From Thermodesulfobacteriota bacterium (GTDB lineage Bacteria; Desulfobacterota; QYQD01), in assembly GCA_030017815.1 (NCBI GenBank), contig JASEGX010000090.1, positions 4,361 through 9,444 of the forward strand: a stretch of 5,084 nt of DNA, given 5' to 3'. Position 1 is the stretch's first letter. Every line of letters begins with the position of its first letter. Under the pieces are notes generated by a model. That model had not been told where the DNA came from. It was given only the letters and a program-made list of their open reading frames with translations, and did not search any database. Positions 1 to 5,084 of the stretch are shown here, one piece after another. A program made the translations under genes and the position numbers.

Positions 1-2241
1 GAGGGATTGGATACTCACAATATTAAAGATCTTATGCAGCGTGGGGAAAAGGTGCGCAATATAGTGTGTACCGCCCCTTTCCCGGATGATCTCACAAAGA
101 CTATTGTTGATGCCTATACACGGATGGAGAAGGAGTACGGGGTTGGTGTGGACGTTGCGGTCCGTTCTTCTGCTACTGCCGAAGATTTACCCGATGCCTC
201 GTTTGCCGGACAGCAGGAGACCTATCTGAATATCCGGGGGAAGGAGCATCTCATTGACGCTTGTAGGAAGTGTTTTGCCAGTCTGTTTACGAACCGGGCT
301 ATTTCTTACAGACAGGATAAGGGATTTGGTCATTTTGATGTCTATTTATCAATAGCCGTCCAGAAGATGATACGGAGCGATTCGGCCTGCTCTGGCGTTA
401 TATTTTCTATTGATACAGAGTCTGGCTTTGAAGACGTGGTGTTTATTACCGGCGCCTGGGGGCTGGGTGAAAATGTAGTACAGGGGGCGGTAAACCCTGA
501 TGAATTTTATGTCTTTAAGCCGACCCTCAAGAACGGCAAGATGCCCATAGTCGTCAAGAAACTGGGGACCAAAGAGATAAAGATGGTTTATACGAACAAC
601 CGCAGGAAACCAACTGTTAATAAGCCGACATCGCTTAATGAGAGAAATCAGTATATACTTTCGGATGAAGAGCTGGCTACCCTGGCGCGTTGGACCTGTG
701 TGATTGAAGATCACTACAGTAAAGAGGCCGGCTATTTTAAGCCTATGGACATCGAGTGGGCCAAGGATGGGGACGGCAAAAAAATAGGGACAGGTAAGCT
801 TTATATAGTACAGGCCAGGCCTGAGACGGTCCATTCCCAGAAGGACGTCAATTTTGTAGAGACATACGTCTTGAAAGAGACGGGAAAGCTCCTTGTCACC
901 GGGCAGGCGGTCGGCTCCAGGATAGGTCAGGGCAAGGTAAATCTCATCAAGAGTTCTAAAAACATCCTGGATTTCAAGCCGGGGCAGGTGTTGGTGACAG
1001 ATATGACCGATCCTGACTGGGAGCCCATTATGAAAATCGCTGCGGCCATCGTCACTAACCGCGGTGGGCGGACGTGCCATGCGGCTATTGTATCCCGGGA
1101 ATTGGGTATCCCTTGTGTTATCGGGACAGAAAAGGCAGATAAGGTTTTAAGGGCCGGTCAGGCTGTTACTGTGTCATGCTGTGAGGGAGAAACCGGCCAT
1201 ATATATGAAGGCAGGTTGAAGTATAAGGTAGAACGCACTGACCTGAAGAAATTGCCTCAAACCCGCACCAAGATAATGATGAATGTAGGTATCCCGGAAA
1301 GGGCCTTCATCCAGTGCCAGATTCCGAATGATGGCGTCGGCCTGGCACGGGAGGAGTTCATCATCAATTCTCATATCGGCATACACCCCCTGGCGCTCAT
1401 CCATTACAAAGAGCTTAAGGGAAAGGTACGGAAAGATAAGAAAATAGCAAAGGTAATAGAACAGATCGATCAGCGCACTCCCCATTATAAAGACAAAGTG
1501 CAATTTTTTGTAGATACTCTGGCCCAGGGTATTGGGCGTATCGGCGCCGGATTTTATCCTAATGATGTTATTGTGCGTCTTTCCGATTTCAAGACAAACG
1601 AATACGCTAATTTAATCGGTGGATTTCTTTATGAGCCGGTCGAGAGCAACCCCATGATCGGCTGGCGTGGGGCTTCCCGCTACTATGATCCGTCTTTTGA
1701 GCCGGCCTTTGCTCTGGAATGTAAGGCCCTGCTTAAGGTGAGGGAAGAGATGGGCCTGACCAATGTTAAGGTCATGGTTCCATTCTGCCGGACTGTGGAA
1801 GAAGGGAAGAAAGTAATCGAGGTTATGAAGAAATATGGCCTGGTTCAGGGCAAAAAGGGGCTGGAAGTCTATGTGATGTGTGAAATACCCAGTAACGTGG
1901 TGCTGGCTGATGAGTTTTCCAAGGTATTCGACGGGTTCTCCATCGGTTCTAATGACCTGACCCAGTTGACCATGGGCTTAGACCGGGATTCAGAGCTTAT
2001 CGCCCATATTTCCGATGAACGTAATGAGGCGGTGAAGCGCTTAATTGCCCAGGTTATTAAGGTGGCGAGGGCCAACAAGAGGAAGATAGGCATTTGTGGA
2101 CAGGGGCCGAGCGATTTTCCCGAATTCGCTGAGTTTCTTGTGGAATGCGGGATTGACTCTATGAGCCTAAACCCGGACACGGCGGTCAAGACCAGACTGC
2201 TCGTGGCGGAGAGGGAGAAGAAGCTGGGGATCAAACCGTAA
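1..2241 (+). CDS. ppsA: Phosphoenolpyruvate synthase (pyruvate, water dikinase), 5'-truncated by window edge
   Basis: Converts pyruvate, ATP and water to PEP, AMP and phosphate, the cytosolic entry step of gluconeogenesis from pyruvate. The frame is open from base 1 and gives 746 residues. Recalled E. coli PpsA (about 792 residues) suggests roughly 55-65 N-terminal residues lie off-window, so the TTG at base 7 is not a credible start. Numbering codons from base 1, the order is: ATP-grasp nucleotide-binding domain (VRSSATAED at 54-62, QARPE at 271-275); swivelling phosphohistidine domain (GGRTCHAAI, phospho-acceptor His360); C-terminal PEP/pyruvate TIM barrel with Arg526 (VRLSDFK), Arg556 (GWRGASRY), probable metal ligands Glu628 (MCEIPSN) and Asp652 (SNDLTQ), and catalytic-type Cys699 (GICGQGPSD). 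All expected active-site motifs present are intact. Thr358, two residues before the His, matches the site that the PpsR-type regulatory kinase/phosphorylase modifies in E. coli. The gene converges with ahcY and ends at a terminator hairpin. Confidence 0.97.
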   Translation, partial: EGLDTHNIKDLMQRGEKVRNIVCTAPFPDDLTKTIVDAYTRMEKEYGVGVDVAVRSSATAEDLPDASFAGQQETYLNIRGKEHLIDACRKCFASLFTNRAISYRQDKGFGHFDVYLSIAVQKMIRSDSACSGVIFSIDTESGFEDVVFITGAWGLGENVVQGAVNPDEFYVFKPTLKNGKMPIVVKKLGTKEIKMVYTNNRRKPTVNKPTSLNERNQYILSDEELATLARWTCVIEDHYSKEAGYFKPMDIEWAKDGDGKKIGTGKLYIVQARPETVHSQKDVNFVETYVLKETGKLLVTGQAVGSRIGQGKVNLIKSSKNILDFKPGQVLVTDMTDPDWEPIMKIAAAIVTNRGGRTCHAAIVSRELGIPCVIGTEKADKVLRAGQAVTVSCCEGETGHIYEGRLKYKVERTDLKKLPQTRTKIMMNVGIPERAFIQCQIPNDGVGLAREEFIINSHIGIHPLALIHYKELKGKVRKDKKIAKVIEQIDQRTPHYKDKVQFFVDTLAQGIGRIGAGFYPNDVIVRLSDFKTNEYANLIGGFLYEPVESNPMIGWRGASRYYDPSFEPAFALECKALLKVREEMGLTNVKVMVPFCRTVEEGKKVIEVMKKYGLVQGKKGLEVYVMCEIPSNVVLADEFSKVFDGFSIGSNDLTQLTMGLDRDSELIAHISDERNEAVKRLIAQVIKVARANKRKIGICGQGPSDFPEFAEFLVECGIDSMSLNPDTAVKTRLLVAEREKKLGIKP

Positions 2242-2249
2242 TCTAAAAT

Positions 2250-2274
2250 AGCTGAAAGCAAGAGAGCTGAAAGC
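2250..2274. repeat. Two direct copies of AGCTGAAAGC at 15-bp period
   Basis: The 10-mer AGCTGAAAGC occurs at 2250-2259 and again at 2265-2274, just after the ppsA stop. The same word family (CTGAAAGCTGA, GATAGCTGA) builds the inverted repeat between metK and ahcY, so this looks like a member of a degenerate dispersed intergenic repeat. Much of it also lies inside the left arm and loop of the terminator hairpin. Confidence 0.6.
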
Positions 2275-2305
2275 TTTGAGCCTTAAGCTCTCTTGCTTTA
2301 TTTTT
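2255..2305 (+). terminator. Rho-independent terminator after ppsA, possibly bidirectional
   Basis: A perfect 14-bp stem pairs AAAGCAAGAGAGCT (2255-2268) with AGCTCTCTTGCTTT (2286-2299) across a 17-nt loop. On the plus strand the T-rich run TTTATTTTT (2297-2305) follows directly. The stem begins 14 nt after the ppsA stop. Read on the minus strand, the same stem lies 13 nt past the ahcY stop and is followed by a weaker tract (CAGCTATTTTAG), so it may also end ahcY transcripts. Termination of ppsA is well supported by form; termination of ahcY is inferred. Confidence 0.85.
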
Positions 2306-2312
2306 CTGTCTC

Positions 2313-3569
2313 TTATGTTCCCATTTCCCAGGAACTAAGGTATTTTTTCTGTTCTGCCGTCAGCTTATCGATGTGTATTCCCATAGACTGGAGTTTCATT
2401 AAGGCGATCCGGCTGTCGATCTCTTCCGGGACCGGGTAAACCTCTTTTCTCATCTGACTATGATGTCTTGCTATGTATTCGGCGGACAGGGCCTGGTTGG
2501 CAAAGCTCATGTCCATGACGCTCGATGGATGCCCTTCGGCCGCGGCCAGGTTAATGAGCCGTCCTTCCCCTAATACGTAAACCCGTTTGCCGTTGGCCAG
2601 TGTATATTCTTCTACATATTCCCGGATCATGCGCCTTTTTTCAGTTATCTCCGCCAGGCCGTCGAGGTCCAGCTCGACGTTAAAGTGGCCGGAGTTGGAG
2701 ACGATGGCCCCATCTTTCATCTTAAGAAAGTGTTCCTTGCGTATGACATGGATATTACCGGTAAGTGTGCAATAAATATCCCCGATCCGGACGGCCTCTT
2801 CCATAGGCATGACGGCATAGCCGTCCATGACCGCTTCCAGCGACTTCAGAGGATCAACCTCGGTAATAATAACCCGCGCTCCCATGCCCCGGGCCCGGTT
2901 AGCTACTCCCCGGCCGCACCAACCGTAACCGCAGACCACAAAGACGCTTCCGGCCAGGAGACGATTGGTGGCCCTGATGATGCCGTCGATGGTGCTCTGA
3001 CCGGTTCCATAGCGATTATCAAAGAAGTGTTTGGTCTTGGCGTCATTTACGGCGATTATAGGATAACCGAGGACCTTATCCTTGGCCATACTGCGGAGAC
3101 GGATGACGCCGGTGGTTGTCTCTTCTGTGCCGGCCAGAATAGAGGGGATAAGGTATTTTTTCTCTGAATGAAGCGTCGATACTAAATCGGCGCCGTCGTC
3201 CATAGTTATCATAGGTTTTATTTTCAGTACGGAGCGTATGTGGCTGTAGTAGGTATCATGGTCTTCGCCTTTAATGGCAAAGACGGGGATGCCGCTATTC
3301 TTAACCAGGGATGCGGCGACATCGTCCTGTGTGCTGAGGGGGTTAGAGGCGCAGAGGGCCACGTCCGCGCCCCCGGCCTTTAGCGTCTCCATCAGGGCTG
3401 CTGTTTCCGTGGTCACATGGAGACAGGCGGCAATGCGCACACCTTTGAGCGGTTTTTCCTTTTCAAAGCGGTCCCGGATAATATTGAGCACGGGCATACT
3501 CTGGCCGGCCCATTCTATCCGGAGTTTTCCTTTATCAGCGAATTTTTCGTCTTTAATGTGGTGTTTCAT
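2313..3569 (-). CDS. ahcY: Adenosylhomocysteinase (SAH hydrolase), short form
   Basis: NAD-dependent cytosolic enzyme that reversibly splits S-adenosylhomocysteine to adenosine and homocysteine, keeping methyltransferases free of product inhibition. The 418-residue protein carries the substrate-domain residues, shown with recalled human equivalents: His51 (H55), Asp125 (D131), Glu150 (E156), Lys180 (K186), Asp184 (D190), Asn185 (N191), His295 (H301) and His347 (H353). The Rossmann motif GYGWCGRG spans 214-221. The position of human Cys195 is Thr189 (DNRYGTGQS), and the chain ends in LSSWEMGT without the KPDHYRY-type tail whose residues reach NAD in the neighbouring subunit. Both are traits of the short bacterial/archaeal form, not damage. 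The ATG start is supported by GAGGAG (3575-3580) with 5-nt spacing. The gene lies 100 bp downstream of metK on the same strand, so co-transcription is likely. Confidence 0.97.
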   Translation of the reverse strand: MKHHIKDEKFADKGKLRIEWAGQSMPVLNIIRDRFEKEKPLKGVRIAACLHVTTETAALMETLKAGGADVALCASNPLSTQDDVAASLVKNSGIPVFAIKGEDHDTYYSHIRSVLKIKPMITMDDGADLVSTLHSEKKYLIPSILAGTEETTTGVIRLRSMAKDKVLGYPIIAVNDAKTKHFFDNRYGTGQSTIDGIIRATNRLLAGSVFVVCGYGWCGRGVANRARGMGARVIITEVDPLKSLEAVMDGYAVMPMEEAVRIGDIYCTLTGNIHVIRKEHFLKMKDGAIVSNSGHFNVELDLDGLAEITEKRRMIREYVEEYTLANGKRVYVLGEGRLINLAAAEGHPSSVMDMSFANQALSAEYIARHHSQMRKEVYPVPEEIDSRIALMKLQSMGIHIDKLTAEQKKYLSSWEMGT

Positions 3570-3590
3570 GCTGACTCCTCATCGATTGTT

Positions 3591-3660
3591 AGCTATCAGC
3601 ATTCAGCCGTCAGCAATCAGCACGGTCTCTTTTTTGTCTGAAAGCTGAAGGCCGATAGCT
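3591..3660. repeat. Imperfect inverted repeat (23-bp arms) in the metK-ahcY spacer
   Basis: Arms 3591-3613 and 3638-3660 pair over 23 positions, with 19 Watson-Crick pairs, two G-T wobbles and two mismatches as read on the minus strand. The connecting loop is 24 nt (3614-3637). The arms are made of short degenerate words (AGCTATCAGC, ATTCAGCCGTCAGC, CTGAAAGCTGA, GATAGCTGA). Transcripts running from metK into ahcY would carry a long hairpin that starts 10 nt after the metK stop and ends 10 nt before the ahcY ribosome-binding site. No T-run follows the stem on the minus strand, so it does not look like a terminator. It could affect message processing or stability, or be only a dispersed repeat. 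Confidence 0.8.
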
Positions 3661-3669
3661 GACCGCTTC

Positions 3670-4836
3670 TTATAGCCCGGCTTTGTCTTTCAATAATTCT
3701 ACTTTATCCAGTTTTTCCCACGTGAACTCCGGCTCCGGGCGGCCAAAGTGTCCGTAAGCCGCTGTTTTCTTGTATATAGGGCGTCTCAAATCCAGATAGT
3801 TAATAACGTCGGCCGGCTTGAAGCTGAAATTCTCCGTAATGATTTTAACGATCCGGTCATTAGGGATGGCCTCTGTGCCATAGGTATTTACGTTGATGGA
3901 AAGTGGCTTGGCCACACCGATACTATAAGCCACCTGAACCTCGCATTCCCGCGCCAGACCGGCGGCTACCACATTCTTGGCTACGTATCTGGCCATATAA
4001 GAGGGACTACGATCCACCTTCGAGGGGTCTTTCCCGGAAAAGGCCCCGCCACCATGGTGTCCGCGGCCTCCATAGGTATCGACAATGATTTTTCGCCCGG
4101 TGACGCCGCAATCGGCCAGCGGCCCGCCCACTACAAAACGGCCGGTCGTATTGATCAGGTATTCTGTATCGCCGGTCATTAGGTGCGCCGGGATAACCTC
4201 TTTGATAACTTCCTCTACAATAGCCTCTTTAATCTCTTTGTAAGATACCTCCGGGGTATGCTGGGCAGCAATAACCACGGTTGGTATGGATACCGGCTCC
4301 CCATCGACATAACGGACCGTAACCTGGGTTTTACCGTCTGGTCTCAAAAAGGTAAGGATTCCCCTCTTTCGCACCTCAGCCAGGCGCATGGCTAACTTAT
4401 GGGCATACCAGATAGGCATAGGCATGAAATCCGGGGTTTCGTCAGAGGCATAGCCAAACATGAGGCCCTGATCGCCGGCTCCCATCTCATGAAACAGCCC
4501 GGTGCCGTTTACACCCTGTGCAATATCCGGAGACTGTTTATCGATGCTGGAAAGAACAGCACAGGTCTGCCAGTCAAAACCCATGGATGAGTCTGTATAG
4601 CCGATTTCTTTTATAGCGCCGCGGACAATTTGCGGCATATCTACATAGCAATCCGTAGTAATCTCGCCGGCTAGCAGGGCCATGCCGGTAGTTACCAATG
4701 TCTCACAGGCCACCCGGCCCATTTTATCCTTTTCCAGTATAGCATCCAGGATGGCATCAGAGATCTGGTCGGCTACTTTATCCGGATGTCCCTCGGTAAC
4801 CGATTCTGAGGTAAAAAGGCAATTTTTCATGAACAT
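3670..4836 (-). CDS. metK: S-adenosylmethionine synthase (methionine adenosyltransferase)
   Basis: Makes SAM from L-methionine and ATP in the cytosol, releasing phosphate and diphosphate, usually as a homotetramer needing Mg2+ and K+. The 388 residues match normal bacterial length (E. coli about 384). Visible motifs are the N-terminal FTSESVTEGHPDK with ATP/metal residues His17, Asp19 and Lys20; the flexible active-site loop DKQSPDIAQGVN (99-110); family signature GAGDQGLMFGYA (119-130); the phosphate-binding loop GGGAFSGKD (262-270) followed by PSKVDRS; and the C-terminal block YKKTAAYGHFGR. Nothing is missing or disrupted. Met1 is preferred over Met3 because of ribosome-binding-site spacing. 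It is the first gene of a probable metK-ahcY unit, and its product feeds the methyl cycle that AhcY closes. Regulation by a SAM riboswitch is not apparent upstream. Confidence 0.98.
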   Translation of the reverse strand: MFMKNCLFTSESVTEGHPDKVADQISDAILDAILEKDKMGRVACETLVTTGMALLAGEITTDCYVDMPQIVRGAIKEIGYTDSSMGFDWQTCAVLSSIDKQSPDIAQGVNGTGLFHEMGAGDQGLMFGYASDETPDFMPMPIWYAHKLAMRLAEVRKRGILTFLRPDGKTQVTVRYVDGEPVSIPTVVIAAQHTPEVSYKEIKEAIVEEVIKEVIPAHLMTGDTEYLINTTGRFVVGGPLADCGVTGRKIIVDTYGGRGHHGGGAFSGKDPSKVDRSPSYMARYVAKNVVAAGLARECEVQVAYSIGVAKPLSINVNTYGTEAIPNDRIVKIITENFSFKPADVINYLDLRRPIYKKTAAYGHFGRPEPEFTWEKLDKVELLKDKAGL

Positions 4837-4842
4837 AGAGCG

Positions 4843-4850
4843 TCCTCCTA
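4843..4850 (-). promoter_or_regulatory. metK ribosome-binding site (TAGGAGGA)
   Basis: On the minus strand TAGGAGGA is a near-perfect anti-16S match. It lies 6 nt from the ATG at 4834-4836 and 12 nt from the second in-frame ATG at 4828-4830. The spacing favours the upstream ATG, giving the N-terminus MFMKNCLF rather than MKNCLF. Confidence 0.85.
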
Positions 4851-4864
4851 TTGCAAACTCGCGG

Positions 4865-4894
4865 TATATAAACAGATGCCTCTAGCCTTGTCAA
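4865..4894 (-). promoter_or_regulatory. Candidate sigma-70-type promoter P1 for metK
   Basis: On the minus strand a perfect -35 TTGACA (4889-4894) is followed after 18 bp by TATATA (4865-4870), 4 of 6 to the TATAAT consensus. Transcription would begin near 4858, leaving a leader of about 22 nt that contains the ribosome-binding site and little else. Such a leader is too short for a riboswitch. The -35 lies inside the spacer and one arm of an inverted repeat. Assigned by consensus match only. Confidence 0.55.
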
Positions 4895-4911
4895 GCTATT
4901 AAGGCTCAGGC
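4878..4911. repeat. Inverted repeat overlapping the metK promoter region
   Basis: AGCCTT (4884-4889) and AAGGCT (4901-4906) form 6-bp arms around an 11-nt spacer. They extend outward, after a small internal loop, to GCCT (4878-4881) paired with AGGC (4908-4911). The element covers the P1 -35 hexamer and lies just downstream of the P2 -10. It could be an operator for a dimeric regulator, or, if transcription starts at P2, a hairpin at the 5' end of the metK leader. No regulator family is recognised from the sequence. Confidence 0.45.
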
Positions 4912-4916
4912 GGCTG

Positions 4917-4946
4917 TTTATATTTATAGTGAATGTCATTAGTCAA
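4917..4946 (-). promoter_or_regulatory. Candidate alternative promoter P2 for metK
   Basis: On the minus strand TTGACT (4941-4946, 5 of 6 to consensus) is followed after 18 bp by TATAAA (4917-4922, 5 of 6). A start near 4910 would give a leader of about 74 nt that includes most of the inverted repeat at 4878-4911. The -35 is embedded in an ATTAGTCA-type repeat, so the match could be a by-product of the repeat, and the AT-rich stretch offers overlapping -10 choices. Confidence 0.4.
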
Positions 4947-5005
4947 TAGTCATTTGCCACTGGTAAAAGAGAGCAATCTTCCCACGTTAACTAATGACCA
5001 GTGAC
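4935..5005. repeat. Degenerate GTCATTAGTCA-type repeats in both orientations
   Basis: GTCATTAGT (4935-4943) is exactly complementary to ACTAATGAC (4990-4998), and CACTGGT (4958-4964) to ACCAGTG (4997-5003). The right-hand copies are fused as ACTAATGACCAGTGAC (4990-5005), while the left-hand copies are spread over 30 bp with the related words AGTCAATAGTCA and CATTTGCCACTGGT. The two pairings share bases 4997-4998, so they could not both form fully in one molecule. This resembles a degenerate dispersed intergenic repeat rather than a designed structure. Confidence 0.55.
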
Positions 5006-5083
5006 GTTGCTTATAATATCGAGAAATCGTTTAGTATCGTTCAAAAGGTGAGGCAAAAAGGTTTTGATTAAAACACGATCTCT
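4991..5083 (-). CDS. Possible C-terminal tail of an unidentified minus-strand gene (partial)
   Basis: On the minus strand one frame is open from the right window edge for 30 codons to a TAG at 4991-4993. It reads RDRVLIKTFLPHLLNDTK followed by RFLDIISNVTGH. The mix of hydrophobic and charged residues is protein-like and the stop coincides with the start of the ATTAGTCA-type repeats, as expected at a gene end. If real, the gene would lie 154 bp upstream of metK on the same strand. I recognise no family, and a 30-codon open run can occur by chance in fairly AT-rich DNA. Confidence 0.25.
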   Translation of the reverse strand, partial: RDRVLIKTFLPHLLNDTKRFLDIISNVTGH

Positions 5084-5084
5084 T

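Noticed and set aside
7..9. TTG at base 7 as the start of ppsA
   Set aside because: The frame is open to the window edge, and homology places the true N-terminus about 60 residues further upstream.
349..1080. Long open frame (243 codons) on the minus strand inside ppsA
   Set aside because: It lies wholly opposite a motif-complete, strongly conserved ppsA region. Its translation shows no recognisable domain, and the openness is explained by the codon use of the real gene.
2685..3167. Plus-strand open frame of 160 codons inside ahcY
   Set aside because: It is antisense to the conserved NAD-binding region of ahcY and its translation resembles no family I know. It is a shadow of ahcY.
3631..3637. 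T-run in CTCTTTTTTGT as a terminator tail
   Set aside because: It lies in the loop of the inverted repeat on the plus strand rather than after a stem. On the minus strand, where transcription runs, it is an A-run.
2250..3660. CRISPR-like array from the AGCTGA repeats
   Set aside because: The units are short, degenerate and not regularly spaced, there are no unique spacers of constant length, and no cas genes are nearby.
3670..4836. Several plus-strand frames of 60-144 codons opposite metK
   Set aside because: All are antisense to a complete, highly conserved metK. They are mutually overlapping and have no recognisable products.
4878..4911. Small SAM-binding riboswitch formed by the hairpin upstream of metK
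   Set aside because: The stem is short and I see none of the conserved cores of known SAM classes. It is retained only as an inverted repeat of unknown role.
4933..5004. 23-codon plus-strand ORF starting at ATG 4933
   Set aside because: No ribosome-binding site precedes it, and its sequence is mostly made of the ATTAGTCA-type repeats.

Overview
The window holds three recognisable housekeeping genes of bacterial type. Base composition looks close to half G+C. Two adjacent minus-strand genes, metK and ahcY, form a small S-adenosylmethionine (SAM) cycle cluster. A plus-strand phosphoenolpyruvate synthase gene (ppsA) converges on them from the left. MetK wording such as SPSYMARYVAKN and LDLRRPIYKKTAAYGHFGR, a short-form AhcY of the type common in thermophiles, archaea and some anaerobic bacteria, and repeat-rich spacers suggest an anaerobic bacterium of the Desulfobacterota (deltaproteobacterial) or Nitrospirota kind. 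That placement is an inference and is not firm.

Layout. Bases 1-2241 (+) are ppsA, cut at its 5' end by the window edge. Bases 2242-2312 are a short convergent spacer with a strong 14-bp terminator hairpin. Bases 2313-3569 (-) are ahcY. Bases 3570-3669 are a 100-bp spacer, most of it a long imperfect inverted repeat. Bases 3670-4836 (-) are metK. Bases 4837-5084 are the metK upstream region, with two candidate minus-strand promoters, an inverted repeat overlapping them, and short ATTAGTCA-like repeats. A possible tail of another minus-strand gene runs off the right edge.

How the genes work together. MetK makes SAM from methionine and ATP. Methyltransferases use SAM and release S-adenosylhomocysteine (SAH), which AhcY splits to adenosine and homocysteine, relieving product inhibition and returning homocysteine towards methionine. 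Transcription probably runs from a promoter upstream of metK through ahcY and stops at the shared hairpin. PpsA makes PEP from pyruvate for gluconeogenesis and has no direct link to the SAM cycle, so the convergence looks incidental.

No undescribed system is visible. What deserves a second look is non-coding: two families of short degenerate repeats in the spacers, one of which appears to contribute to the terminator, and the architecture of the metK upstream region, where no known SAM or SAH riboswitch is recognisable.
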